DNA of 64,000 nucleotides from Streptacidiphilus rugosus AM-16 (GTDB lineage Bacteria > Actinomycetota > Actinomycetes > Streptomycetales > Streptomycetaceae), in contig NZ_JQMJ01000004.1 in the NCBI RefSeq assembly GCF_000744655.1, forward strand, positions 6,448,001-6,512,000. The letters run 5' to 3'. Both the position numbers and the translations under genes were made by a program. Under the pieces are notes generated by a model. It searched no databases and had not been told where the DNA came from. It saw only the letters and a list, made by a program, of their open reading frames with translations. Shown piece after piece: positions 1 to 8,069 of the stretch; within the stretch, counting starts at the first letter, position 1, and each line of letters opens with the position of its first letter.

Positions 1-200
1 ACGATGCGCCGGGCGATCTCGTCGCCGGAGGGTCCGGGGATGTCGCGGTCGAGCACGGCGATGTCGTACGCGTGGACGCTCAGCAGTTCCAGCGCGGTGT
101 CGCCGTCTCCGGCGACGTCGGCCGCGATCGCCTCCAGCCGCAGACCGTCGCGGACGGCTTCCGCCAGGTAGGGCTCGTCCTCGACGATCAGCACACGCAT
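1..200 (-). CDS. Response regulator, receiver domain (partial)
   Basis: Reading the minus strand from the ATG at 200 gives MRVLIVEDEPYLAEAVRDGL and onward, the start of a CheY-like receiver domain. The acidic pocket residues (EDE) follow the first strand, and the phospho-acceptor Asp lies in the stretch AVLDRDIPG. The gene runs off the left end after about 66 residues, so the output domain is not visible; the style resembles the OmpR/PhoB class. It is divergent from the VanJ-like membrane phosphatase gene, with under 100 bp between starts, so a two-component system may control that neighbour. Family call is firm; subfamily is inferred. Confidence 0.85.
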   Translation of the reverse strand, partial: MRVLIVEDEPYLAEAVRDGLRLEAIAADVAGDGDTALELLSVHAYDIAVLDRDIPGPSGDEIARRI

Positions 201-216
201 GCACTCGATGCTAGGA

Positions 217-240
217 GCCGACGCGTATCGTCGGCGTATC
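217..240. promoter_or_regulatory. Candidate response-regulator binding site
   Basis: Between the divergent response regulator and VanJ-like genes the heptamer GCGTATC occurs twice (223-229, 234-240) with an 11-bp period. The flanks form an inverted repeat GCCGACG-N5-CGTCGGC (217-235). OmpR-type regulators often bind direct repeats spaced by one helical turn, so this may be an autoregulatory site. Purely a pattern observation. Confidence 0.3.
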
Positions 241-288
241 CAAAAGGGCATACGCGCGCACAACACCCCGTCATTGTCGAATGTCCGC

Positions 289-1404
289 ATGACGCGAAAC
301 CCACCGCCAGGACCTGCAGCGAGCCGCGAGGCCTCCCCCGACGGTGCGCGCGCACGGACGACGGCGGAGCCGCGGCCCGACGGGGCCCGCCGGCGGCGCG
401 GGGGCGTGCGCCGGGGACTGCGTGCCCTGGCCGGGCCCGGCCCCTGGAGGCGCGGCCCGGTGCTCACGGCGGCGGCGCTGGTGCTCGGGCTGCTCCTGCT
501 GCTGCACGCGGAGATCCCGAACGGGTGGACAGGAAACCTCGGCAGCCTGGTGGAGACCTTCCTGCCCTGGTTCGGCGTCTTCGTCCCGGTCCTGCTGGCT
601 GGGGCGCTGTGGCGCCGCTCCGCCTCCGCGGTGGTCGCGCTGCTGCTGCCGGTCGTGGTCTGGTTGAACCTCTTCGGCGGGCTGCTCCTGGACAAGTCCC
701 GCCCCGCAGGCGACCTCACCGTGGCCGAACAGAACGTCGACGCCGGCAATCCGGACCCGGCCCGCACCGCACGGGATCTCGCCGCCTCAGGAGCCGACCT
801 GCTGGCCCTGGTCGAGCTGACCCCGCAGTCCACGGGCGCCTACGAGAAGGGACTGGCCGGGGCGTACCCGTACCGCGCGGTGCAGGGCACCGTCGGGCTC
901 TGGAGCAAGCTGCCGCTCTCGGACGCCGAGCAGCTCGACATCATGGACTTCGGGCCGCTGGCAGCCACGAAGCCGCTCGCCGAGAAGACGGCAGGGAACC
1001 GGGCGCTGCGCATCACGGTGACGACGCCCAGGGGTCCGCTGACGGTCTACGTGGCGCACCTGGGGTCCGTCCGGGTCAACCCCAGGGCCGGCTTCTGGAC
1101 GACCTCACGGGACATCGGCGCCCAGATCCTCGGCAAGGCCGTCGCCGCCGATCCGAGCCGGCGGGTGGTGCTGCTCGGCGACCTGAACGGCACCACGGAC
1201 GACCGCGCGTTCGCCCCCCTCACCTCACAGTTGCAATCGGCCCAGGACACGGCGGGCAACGGTTTCGGCTTCACCTGGCCGGCCGCGTTCCCCGTCGCGG
1301 GGATCGACCAGATCCTGGTCAGAGGCGTGCAGCCGGACAGCTCCCGGGTGCTGGGCGCCACCGGCAGCGACCATCTGCCCGTGGCGGCGGCCATCAGCTG
1401 GTAG
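289..1404 (+). CDS. VanJ-like membrane endonuclease/exonuclease/phosphatase
   Basis: 371 residues starting at ATG 289; a longer frame from 199 would overlap the divergent regulator start and reads as non-coding. A basic, disordered N-terminus is followed by three membrane segments (about 57-74, 90-108, 112-133), then an endonuclease/exonuclease/phosphatase fold from about 143. Active-site signatures visible are Glu176 in LALVELT, GDLNGT (the family GDxN motif) and the terminal SDHLPV. This architecture matches VanJ, the Streptomyces teicoplanin-resistance membrane protein with an extracytoplasmic phosphatase-fold domain. Similar paralogues occur in strains without glycopeptide resistance, so the substrate is unknown. 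The neighbouring response regulator may control it. Confidence 0.85.
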   Translation: MTRNPPPGPAASREASPDGARARTTAEPRPDGARRRRGGVRRGLRALAGPGPWRRGPVLTAAALVLGLLLLLHAEIPNGWTGNLGSLVETFLPWFGVFVPVLLAGALWRRSASAVVALLLPVVVWLNLFGGLLLDKSRPAGDLTVAEQNVDAGNPDPARTARDLAASGADLLALVELTPQSTGAYEKGLAGAYPYRAVQGTVGLWSKLPLSDAEQLDIMDFGPLAATKPLAEKTAGNRALRITVTTPRGPLTVYVAHLGSVRVNPRAGFWTTSRDIGAQILGKAVAADPSRRVVLLGDLNGTTDDRAFAPLTSQLQSAQDTAGNGFGFTWPAAFPVAGIDQILVRGVQPDSSRVLGATGSDHLPVAAAISW

Positions 1405-1830
1405 GACCCTCGCACCGACCGACGCCACGCGCGGATCGCCCCACGGACTCGCCGGGCGACGGGCCGCACGGAGCGGTGGGCATCGCCCGTCGACCGAGGG
1501 CGCAGGCGCATCACATCGCCACAGCCATGTGGGCCCTCGCGACTTCAGCCGGTAGGCACGCATGGCTGCGCCGACGCCGCGAGCACGGATCGGCGCGTCA
1601 CAGCCCTGCCGGCACGCGGCACCGGCCCGTGGTCAGGACATCGCTGCCGACGCCGCGCGCGAAGCAGCGCGTCAAAGCCCTGTCGGTGGGCGCATGTCCT
1701 GCGGCGGCCTCGCGGGCGCAGCCGCGCGATGGACGGTCACCCCCAGACCCCCAGGCCTCGGCCGCCGGATTCCGCGGTGTCGACCCGTCCGCAGGGGTCG
1801 CTCACGCGTGGGGCCCGGGTCGGCCGGGCC
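1405..1830. other. Intergenic region with imperfect direct repeat
   Basis: 426 bases between convergent genes. No reading frame has coding character and I see no clean terminator hairpin. A roughly 38-bp imperfect direct repeat is present (1571-1609 and 1647-1682), both copies containing CCGACGCCGCG and a later GCGCGTCA(C/A)AGCCCTG. Otherwise nothing recognisable. Confidence 0.4.
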
Positions 1831-3741
1831 TCAGGCGGAGAGTTCGGACCGCAGCGCTTCGAGGAGGCGTTCCGCGCGCTCGGTGACGGCCTCGGGCCCC
1901 AGCTCGGCCGCACGGACGCACCAGACCCGTGCCTCCAGCAGTTCGCCACGACGGGCGGCGATCAGCGCGAGCCGCAGCGCCGCACGGCCGTGGCCGGCCT
2001 CCGCCGCCGTCGCGTACCAGCGGATCGCCTCCGACTCACCGCCCTCGCGCGCCAGCAGCAGGCCGAGGTTGAACGCACCGCTGCGGCTGCCGCCCTCGGC
2101 GGCGCGCCGGTACCAGTGCTCGGCCTCCTCCGTCTCGCCGCGCTCCGCCGCCCGGACGCCGACACGGACCTGGGCGCGACCGTGTCCCGCCTCGGCGGCT
2201 CTGCGGTACCACCGCTCCGCGTCGTCGCCGCGGCGGCCCGACTCGTCCTCGCGGCGCTCCAGCAGCACGGCGAGCCGGAACGCGCCCTCCGCCGAGCCTC
2301 CGTCAGCAGCCTGCCGGTAGCGGGTGATCGCCGCGCCGAGGTCGCCGCGGCGCTCCTTGGCCACGCCCAACTGCAGCGCCGCGTCCGCGTGCCCCTCCGC
2401 CGCCGCCCGGGCGTACCACTCCTGAGAGGAGTGCAGCTCACCGCGGTCGGCGTGAAGGATGCCCAGGTTGTAGGCGGCGTCCACGGAACCCGCCTCGGCG
2501 GCCTTGCAGAACCACGGCTCGGCACCTGGGGTGTCACCACGCTGCAGCAGCATCACCGCCAGCGCGTTGCCCGCCTCCCGGTGTCCGGCATAGGCCGCGC
2601 GGCGGTACCACTGCTCGGCCATCGCGTCCTGGCCCTGCGCGGCCGCCATCAGGCCGAGGTTGAACGCCCCGTTGTGGTCGCCCGCCTCCAGCGCGGTGCG
2701 GTACCACTGCTGGGCCATCTCCGTCTCGCCCCACTCGTCGTGCAGCGCGCCGAGCGCGTTCGCCGCGTTGCCGTCGCCGGCCTCGGCCGCCTCCCGCCAC
2801 CAGTCGGCCGCGCCCACCGCGTCGCCGAGGTCGCGCAGCAGGAAGCCCATGGCGCAGGCCGCGCGCGACTCGCCCGCCTGCGCGGCCTGGCGGTACCAGT
2901 GGGAGGCGTCCTCGCGGTCCCCCCGCGCTTCGAGCAGGCTGCCGAGGCGCAGCGCCGCTGCGGCGTGGCTGCGCGCGGCCGCCTGGCGGTACCAGGGCTC
3001 GGCCCCCGCCGGGTCCTTCGCCGCCTCGCGCAGTCGGCCGAGCCGGTAGGCCGCCTCGCGGTGGCCGACCTCGGCCGCGGCACGGAACCACTTCTCCGCG
3101 CGGACGTCGCGTCGGTGCTCGAACAGGTCGGCGAGGGCGAAGGCGCCACCGGTGTGGCCCTGCTCGGCCGCCTGCAGGAGCCAGTACTCGGCGCCGGGCT
3201 CGTCACCGTGGTCGCGCAGGTGCAGCCCCAGGGCGTGCGCGGCCGGCGCGCTGCCCGCAACCGCGGCGGCACGCCACCAGTGGCCCGCCTCCTCGCGGTA
3301 GCCGCGCTGGTGCAGCAGGACGCCGAGGTTGTTCGCACCCGCGCGCAGGCCCGCGACGGCGGCGCGGCGCAGGTAGGGCTCGGCCGCGTCGAGATCACCG
3401 CGGCGGAGCAGCAGCGCGCCCAGCAGGCTGGCCGCGCCCGTGTCGCCGGCGTCCGCGGCGTCGCGGTAGCGCGCCTCCAGCGCGCCCTGTTCCCGGGCGG
3501 CGAGGACCGCCTCGAAGCTCTCGGCGCTGTGGACGCCGTCGGCTCTGTCGACGCCGTCGGGGCTCTCGTCGCCCTCCAGGGCGCGCTCGTCGGCGGCCGG
3601 ACCGTCGTCGACGCTGCCCGGGTGCTCGAAGGTGGGATCGGAATCGAGGGCCGCGTGGTCCAGCCGGACGTCCTGGGCGCGTTGCAGCGGCAGCCGCCCC
3701 GCCTGCTCGGCCCCTGCCGGGCCTCCAGCCTTTACCGACAT
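1831..3741 (-). CDS. Sel1/tetratricopeptide-repeat protein
   Basis: 636 residues from the ATG at 3741, chosen because GGGAG lies five bases upstream; an in-frame GTG at 3888 would add 49 residues containing CGWCDDELDWGDC but has no better ribosome site. After an acidic linker, the protein is about 15 consecutive 36-residue helical repeats of the form AExWYRRAAExGHxxAAxxLGxLLxxRG, the Sel1-like solenoid. Such proteins are scaffolds for protein-protein interaction; no catalytic motif is present. No signal peptide or membrane segment is visible, so it is probably cytoplasmic. The gene is convergent with the VanJ-like gene and stands alone. Partner unknown. Confidence 0.85.
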   Translation of the reverse strand: MSVKAGGPAGAEQAGRLPLQRAQDVRLDHAALDSDPTFEHPGSVDDGPAADERALEGDESPDGVDRADGVHSAESFEAVLAAREQGALEARYRDAADAGDTGAASLLGALLLRRGDLDAAEPYLRRAAVAGLRAGANNLGVLLHQRGYREEAGHWWRAAAVAGSAPAAHALGLHLRDHGDEPGAEYWLLQAAEQGHTGGAFALADLFEHRRDVRAEKWFRAAAEVGHREAAYRLGRLREAAKDPAGAEPWYRQAAARSHAAAALRLGSLLEARGDREDASHWYRQAAQAGESRAACAMGFLLRDLGDAVGAADWWREAAEAGDGNAANALGALHDEWGETEMAQQWYRTALEAGDHNGAFNLGLMAAAQGQDAMAEQWYRRAAYAGHREAGNALAVMLLQRGDTPGAEPWFCKAAEAGSVDAAYNLGILHADRGELHSSQEWYARAAAEGHADAALQLGVAKERRGDLGAAITRYRQAADGGSAEGAFRLAVLLERREDESGRRGDDAERWYRRAAEAGHGRAQVRVGVRAAERGETEEAEHWYRRAAEGGSRSGAFNLGLLLAREGGESEAIRWYATAAEAGHGRAALRLALIAARRGELLEARVWCVRAAELGPEAVTERAERLLEALRSELSA

Positions 3742-4051
3742 GTCGACTCCCGCGTCCGCCGGGGCTGCGGGCACCCCTGGTACGCAATCTCCCCAATCGA
3801 GCTCATCGTCGCACCATCCGCAACCCGCGTACACCTGGTATACCGCAGCTTGTGAGGCTACTTCAGCGCTTTGTCGATTTCGCGACACATCTACTGTGCA
3901 ACACGTGTGCGAGAGCTTGCCGCTGACGTCCCGTGACGCCTGGTGAGCCCCATCTTCCCCTCCGAGGGCGAAATAAGACTGGTCGTCAGATTCCTACCCG
4001 TTCGGACCATCGGACCACCGGCGCGGCGGCGGCACGAGGCCCGAACAGACA
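3742..4051. other. Intergenic region upstream of Sel1-repeat gene
   Basis: About 310 bases between the Sel1-repeat gene start and the terminator of the first tRNA. Around 3780-3990 it is less G/C-rich than its surroundings and must hold the Sel1 gene promoter on the minus strand, but I cannot pick a convincing -35/-10 pair. No RNA fold or gene recognised. Confidence 0.35.
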
Positions 4052-4081
4052 ACAGGCCCGGTGCCTAAGCACCGGGCCTGT
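4052..4081 (-). terminator. Terminator of tRNA-fMet copy 1
   Basis: Perfect 13-bp hairpin ACAGGCCCGGTGC / GCACCGGGCCTGT with a 4-base loop, directly downstream (minus strand) of the first tRNA. There is no U tract, as is common for Streptomyces terminators. Confidence 0.8.
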
Positions 4082-4090
4082 TGCCATCAG

Positions 4091-4164
4091 TAGCGGGGAC
4101 AGGATTTGAACCTGCGACCTCTGGGTTATGAGCCCAGCGAGCTACCGAGCTGCTCCACCCCGCG
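4091..4164 (-). tRNA. Initiator tRNA-fMet (CAU), copy 1
   Basis: A 74-base minus-strand cloverleaf with anticodon loop CTCATAA (anticodon CAU). Two marks identify the initiator rather than the elongator: the first base pair of the acceptor stem is mismatched (C1 opposite U72), and the anticodon stem carries three consecutive G:C pairs (GGG/CCC). The T loop TTCAAAT and D loop are canonical. A second copy lies at 4311-4384 with identical core sequence. No CCA is encoded. Confidence 0.95.
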
Positions 4165-4177
4165 TCGTTGTGTCTCA

Positions 4178-4207
4178 ACTGTACGACACGTTCGCTGATC
4201 AGAGCAA
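4178..4207 (-). promoter_or_regulatory. Promoter of tRNA-fMet copy 1
   Basis: On the minus strand TTGCTC (4202-4207) and TACAGT (4178-4183) are separated by 18 bp, a good vegetative-sigma promoter starting about 10 bases before the tRNA 5' end. The leader TTGAGACACAACGA is shared with copy 2, where the corresponding -10 is TATGGT. Confidence 0.6.
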
Positions 4208-4269
4208 ATCGATATAAGCGAAGGGAGCGCACCCGATCCGCACCGCACGCCCCGGCGAGGCCGGACATG

Positions 4270-4303
4270 ACGAAGGCCCGGTGCCTGAGCACCGGGCCTT
4301 CGT
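4270..4303 (-). terminator. Terminator of tRNA-fMet copy 2
   Basis: Perfect 15-bp stem ACGAAGGCCCGGTGC with a 4-base loop, immediately 3' (minus strand) of the second tRNA. It is nearly identical to the hairpin after copy 1, so the duplicated unit includes tRNA plus terminator. Confidence 0.8.
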
Positions 4304-4310
4304 TCTGGAG

Positions 4311-4384
4311 TAGCGGGGACAGGATTTGAACCTGCGACCTCTGGGTTATGAGCCCAGCGAGCTACCGAGCTGCTCCACCCCGCG
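4311..4384 (-). tRNA. Initiator tRNA-fMet (CAU), copy 2
   Basis: Same 74-base initiator tRNA as copy 1 with the same C1/U72 mismatch, GGG/CCC anticodon stem and CAU anticodon. It lies only 73 bp downstream of the stop codon of the truncated UPF0182 gene on the same strand. Its own leader has TATGGT as a likely -10; the -35 is unclear. Confidence 0.95.
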
Positions 4385-4457
4385 TCGTTGTGTCTCAACC
4401 ATAGCACGGGGGCCGGACGGCCCTCGACCGCCGGCCTCGGTGACGCGCGCCGCGGCC

Positions 4458-5324
4458 TCAGCCGAGCGCGCCGACCAGCAGCGGATAGACCCCGCCAGCC
4501 AGGAGCGAACTGAGCATCAGCAGGCCCAGGCCGGTGAAGGCCGGCAGCCACCGTCTGCGCAGCGGCACGAGGAGGAACAGCCCCGCACAGATCAGCGCCA
4601 CACAGCAGAGCAGCGTCTTCGCCTGGAGCCAGGCGTCGAACTCCCGTGGACCGAGCGCTACGGCGCGGCCGACGATGTCGTACCGGTCCAGCCAGTACGC
4701 GGCGGCCTTGAGCGCCAGCAGTACCGCGAAGAGCATGGAGAGCTGGGCGCGCGCCGCGGCGGTGCTCCGTCTTCGCCGGTCCTGCAGCTGGAGCCCGCCG
4801 TAGAGGTAGTGCACGGCGCCGGCCGCGGCGAGCGAGGCGAACATCGCGGCGAAGCCGAAGTCGACCAGGAACCGGTACCAGGGCACCGTGGTCAGGTAGA
4901 AGCTGGAATCCAGATGGAACTTCGGGTCCCTGGTACCCCAGGGCGCCTCGTGGACCGTGTCGCGCCAGAGCTCCGCGTGGGTCGCCGCGGCGGCCCCCGC
5001 CAGCACCCCGGGCAGTCCGGCCACCGCCGCCAGCAGCAGCGGCTTGCGGCCCGCGACCAGCTGACGGCACGGGTCGAGGCTCACCTGTTCGGGCGACATC
5101 ACACTCAAGGGCTGCCGCATCCGGTGGGCCAGCCAGCAGTTGCCGCCGACCATCAGGGCCATCACCGAGCCGAAGACCACGAAGAGGAAGAACTGCCCCC
5201 AGGTCGGCGCTGCCAGCACCACCAGGGCCGCCAGCATCACGCCCGCTGAGGTCGCCGAGGCCAGCGGCAGGACCCTGGGACGGCGGCGGGTCGTCGGGCC
5301 GGGCGTCGGCATCTGGAATACCAA
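4458..5324 (-). CDS. Truncated UPF0182-family membrane protein
   Basis: 288 residues starting MVFQMPTPG, which matches the usual N-terminus of actinobacterial UPF0182 (COG1615) proteins. It aligns by eye along the membrane half of that family: NCWLAHRMRQPLS, DPKFHLDSSFY, VPWYRFL, HYLYGGLQ, YWLDRYDIVG, AKTLL. Family members run to roughly 900-1000 residues with a large extracellular C-terminal domain. Here the frame stops right after GGVYPLLVGALG, where the family continues into that domain, and two tRNA genes follow at once. No remnant of the missing half is visible downstream. It is therefore either a stable truncated form or a decaying gene. Divergent from the PPA1309 gene, its usual neighbour as I know it. 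Confidence 0.75.
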   Translation of the reverse strand: MVFQMPTPGPTTRRRPRVLPLASATSAGVMLAALVVLAAPTWGQFFLFVVFGSVMALMVGGNCWLAHRMRQPLSVMSPEQVSLDPCRQLVAGRKPLLLAAVAGLPGVLAGAAAATHAELWRDTVHEAPWGTRDPKFHLDSSFYLTTVPWYRFLVDFGFAAMFASLAAAGAVHYLYGGLQLQDRRRRSTAAARAQLSMLFAVLLALKAAAYWLDRYDIVGRAVALGPREFDAWLQAKTLLCCVALICAGLFLLVPLRRRWLPAFTGLGLLMLSSLLAGGVYPLLVGALG

Positions 5325-5422
5325 GGCGGGTCCTCGGGCTCGTCGTGGTGGCGGTGGGGGTCGGATAGTCCAACTCCGACGACGATTATTTGAGTTCCCG
5401 ACGACATGTGAGGATAGGTTCC

Positions 5423-5962
5423 ATGTCCGACGCCACGCCCCCTGCCGCCCGCCCGCTCACCCGCGCCGCGCTCGAGATCGACGAGTACGCCGCAGGCCTC
5501 GGCTGGGACCAGCCCGCCCGCCTCTTCGCCCTCGTCGACACGAGCGAGCTGCTGGCCAACCAGCCCGCGCTGGCCCGCCAGCTCGGCCTGGAGCCCGGCG
5601 CCAAGGGCGAGCTGACCCCGATCGAGCAGGACGAGCTGCCCAAGGGCACGCAGCTGGACGACTTCCTCGGCACCATCGCCTGGCCCGAGGCCGTGGCCGG
5701 TTGCGCCCTGGTCGTCGAGCGGCTGATCCTCCCGCCCTCTGCGGAGTCGGCCATCCCCGGCGGCAAGAGCGAGCGCGAGCTCGCGGCCTTCGTGGCCAGG
5801 CATCCGGAGCGCCAGGAGGTCAGGATGACCGTCGCGGTCCTGCGCGACGGCACCCGTGAGACGGCCCTGCGGCTGCGCGAGAAGGACTCCCCGCGTGAGG
5901 TCCTCACCGGCCCGGACCTGGTCCCCGGTCTCGCGGACGCGCTGCTCACCACCTTCAGCTGA
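5423..5962 (+). CDS. PPA1309-family conserved protein
   Basis: 179 residues from ATG 5423, preceded by AGGATAGG; an in-frame ATG at 5390 lacks a ribosome site. The protein is soluble and acidic and matches the actinobacterial PPA1309 family: DEYAAGLGWDQPARLFALVDT near the N-terminus, a central IAWPEAVAGCALVVERLILP and a C-terminal GPDLVPGLADALLTTF. No catalytic motif is recognisable and the function is unknown. In other actinobacteria it sits between UPF0182 and PDZ/Lon-like genes, as here. It is convergent with the PDZ gene and shares the hairpin at 6010-6052. Confidence 0.85.
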   Translation: MSDATPPAARPLTRAALEIDEYAAGLGWDQPARLFALVDTSELLANQPALARQLGLEPGAKGELTPIEQDELPKGTQLDDFLGTIAWPEAVAGCALVVERLILPPSAESAIPGGKSERELAAFVARHPERQEVRMTVAVLRDGTRETALRLREKDSPREVLTGPDLVPGLADALLTTFS

Positions 5963-6009
5963 CCGCTTCCCCGCCGGCCGCGCCGACCCTTTCCGCGCCC
6001 CGGGACATG

Positions 6010-6052
6010 GCGGCGGTCACGTCCCGGGCCAGGCCCGGTGCGTGACCGCCGC
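6010..6052. terminator. Bidirectional terminator
   Basis: Outer 12-bp stem GCGGCGGTCACG / CGTGACCGCCGC enclosing an inner CCGGG/CCCGG stem, in the 107-bp gap between convergent PPA1309 and PDZ genes. It can serve both directions. Confidence 0.75.
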
Positions 6053-6069
6053 CGACGGCTCCCTGGCCG

Positions 6070-7158
6070 CTACTTCGAGCAGGACGGCAGCGCCGCGGTG
6101 TTGCCGGAGCGGATCTGGGCGAGGGCGTCCAGCGCGCCCTTGAGGCTGGTCTCCTTGATCAGGGTCAGCCCCTTCGGGGTTACCGCGGAGGCCTCGGCGC
6201 AGTTGTCGGCGGGGGTGAAGAAGTACTGGGCCCCTGCCGCACGCGCGGCGATCAGCTTCATCGAGATGCCGCCGATCGGCCCCACGCTGCCGTCCGCGTC
6301 GATCGTCCCGGTGCCGGCGATGAACCTGCCGCCGGTCAGGTTGGTGCCGCCGAGCTTGTCGACGATTCCGAGCGCGAACATCAGGCCGGCGCTCGGGCCG
6401 CCGACGTCGCCCAGGTTGATCTCCACGTCGAACGGGAAGGTGTGCTCCACGTCCGGCTGGATGCCCACCATCGCCTTCTGCGTGTCCGGGTTCTTCGCCG
6501 TCTTGATCACGACCTTCTGCTCGGTCGCGGCGCGCTGCGCGGAGGTCGGCGTGATCTCGGTGGTCTTCCCCTTCGGGATGACCGTGAAGACGACGTCCTC
6601 GCCCGGCTGGTGCTTGGTGACCAGGACCGAGACCTGCTTGGGGTCGGTGACCGGGGTGCCGTCGACGGCGACGATCACGTCGCCCGCGTGGAGCTTGCCG
6701 ACCGAGGGGCTGCCCTCGACGACCGCGGCGACCACGACCTCCGACGCGACGGGGAAGCCGAGCTGCGTCAGCGCCGCCGTCTTCGCGCTGTCCTGGGAGG
6801 CGGAGAACTCCTCGGCGTTCTGCTGCTGCGCCTGCTCGGCGGTCTGGTTGTCCGGGTAGAGGGTGCCGTGCGGGACGATCGCCATCTTGTCGTCGATCCA
6901 GCCCGCCAGCGCGGAGATCAGGTTCGGACGGTAGTCGGCGCTGCTCACCTCGACCGTGGTCATGTTGAGGTTGCCGGTCGTCGGAAAGGTCGGGTGACCG
7001 CTGATGACGATGACCGGCTTGCCGTTCTGGTCGCCGAGCGTGTTGTACGTCGGCCCGGGACTCATCTCGGCGTAGGGCGCCGGGACCAGAAGAGTGACGC
7101 AGAAGAGCGCTATCAGCAGCAGCGTGGAGGCGAGCATCGTCGCGGAGCGGCGTGGCAT
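6070..7158 (-). CDS. PDZ and Lon-like (S16) membrane-anchored protease, YlbL family
   Basis: 362 residues. An N-terminal signal anchor (about residues 8-28) is followed by a substrate-binding region, a PDZ domain (about 138-205, including GDVIVAVDGTPV) and a C-terminal Lon-type serine protease domain. The S16 Ser-Lys dyad is visible: Ser256 in GGPSAGLMFALG and Lys301 in GGISMKLIAAR. This is the YlbL/SdrC-type extracytoplasmic protease architecture. It probably processes membrane or secreted substrates. Next upstream gene on the strand is a 62-residue membrane protein. Confidence 0.93.
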   Translation of the reverse strand: MPRRSATMLASTLLLIALFCVTLLVPAPYAEMSPGPTYNTLGDQNGKPVIVISGHPTFPTTGNLNMTTVEVSSADYRPNLISALAGWIDDKMAIVPHGTLYPDNQTAEQAQQQNAEEFSASQDSAKTAALTQLGFPVASEVVVAAVVEGSPSVGKLHAGDVIVAVDGTPVTDPKQVSVLVTKHQPGEDVVFTVIPKGKTTEITPTSAQRAATEQKVVIKTAKNPDTQKAMVGIQPDVEHTFPFDVEINLGDVGGPSAGLMFALGIVDKLGGTNLTGGRFIAGTGTIDADGSVGPIGGISMKLIAARAAGAQYFFTPADNCAEASAVTPKGLTLIKETSLKGALDALAQIRSGNTAALPSCSK

Positions 7159-7200
7159 GGCACGACAGTACGGGACGCGATCGCCGACACGCCCGCCGGA

Positions 7201-7389
7201 CTACGCTTCGCCGGGCTCCGGGCGGCCCTCGGGCCGGTCGGGCTGCCGCTCCATGGCGGCACGGAAGCGCTCGTAGTCCTGGAGCGAGTCACGGTCCCCC
7301 GTGGCCCTCGTCCGGGAGGACCAGGTCACCCAGATCGCGGCCAACACGCCGCCCAGCAGCGGGATGATCCACCAGGCGAGCACACTCAT
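7201..7389 (-). CDS. Small membrane protein
   Basis: 62 residues from ATG 7389, preceded by GGGAG at good spacing; an ATG 18 bases upstream has none. One hydrophobic helix (LAWWIIPLLGGVLAAIWVTW) is followed by SRTRATGDRDSLQDYERFRAAME and an acidic, proline-containing tail. Conserved among streptomycetes as a small inner-membrane protein of unknown role. Lies 42 bp upstream of the PDZ protease gene on the same strand and may be co-transcribed. Confidence 0.75.
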   Translation of the reverse strand: MSVLAWWIIPLLGGVLAAIWVTWSSRTRATGDRDSLQDYERFRAAMERQPDRPEGRPEPGEA

Positions 7390-7507
7390 GTCGTTCTCCC
7401 AGCTCATCGTGGTATCAGCAGACTAGCCGTTGATACGCACAACGATCACAGGGGCCTGCCGGTCACGCATGCGATGCACCCCGATCCGGGTGCGTGCGCG
7501 CTCCCGG

Positions 7508-7942
7508 TCAGCAGGCGGCGACCCACTCGTCGGTGCCGTCCGCGAAACGCTGGTGCTTCCAGATCGGGACCTCGTGCTTGAGGGTGTCGATCAGACGCCG
7601 GCACGCCTCGAAGGACTCGCCCCGGTGGGCGGTGGAGACCGCCACGATGACGGCCACGTCGTTGATCGCCAGCAGTCCGACGCGGTGCACGGCCGCAAGG
7701 GCCAGCACCGGGAACTCCTTGCAGACCTCCTCCGCGACGCGTCGCAGCTCCGCCTCCGCGGTCGGGTGCGCGCTGTACTCCAGCGCGGTGACGCCCTTGC
7801 CCCCGTCGTGGTCCCTGACGGTGCCGACGAAGATGTCGGTCCCCCCGGCGGCGTCGTGCTCCACCGCCGCGTAGACCTCGTCGAGCGAGAGGGCGGTGTC
7901 GCACAGCGCGAGCAGGCGGATGGGGTCCTGGAGGGTGCTCAT
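7508..7942 (-). CDS. moaE: Molybdopterin synthase catalytic subunit
   Basis: 144 residues from ATG 7942; earlier in-frame ATGs at 7951 and 7954 are also possible. The protein is full-length MoaE: GGTDIFVGTVRDHD near residue 33, EYSAHPTAEAEL near 55, VHRVG near 85 and AHRGESFEACR near 105. The active-site lysines are Lys122 and Lys129 in LKHEVPIWKHQRF. MoaE transfers sulfur, delivered on the MoaD thiocarboxylate, to cyclic pyranopterin monophosphate to form molybdopterin. MoaD is not adjacent; the MoeZ homologue that charges MoaD-like proteins lies about 35 kb away at 42275-43453. Confidence 0.95.
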   Translation of the reverse strand: MSTLQDPIRLLALCDTALSLDEVYAAVEHDAAGGTDIFVGTVRDHDGGKGVTALEYSAHPTAEAELRRVAEEVCKEFPVLALAAVHRVGLLAINDVAVIVAVSTAHRGESFEACRRLIDTLKHEVPIWKHQRFADGTDEWVAAC

Positions 7943-8069
7943 GCCGTCCATCATGGCGGATCGGCCGCGCGGTTCAAGACCCCGATTCCGCATCGTGACA
8001 CTCGCCTTCCACTCGAAGGGGCAGCTCCCCTGGACTCGGCCCTACCTCTCCACAGGCCGCGGCCCTGCG

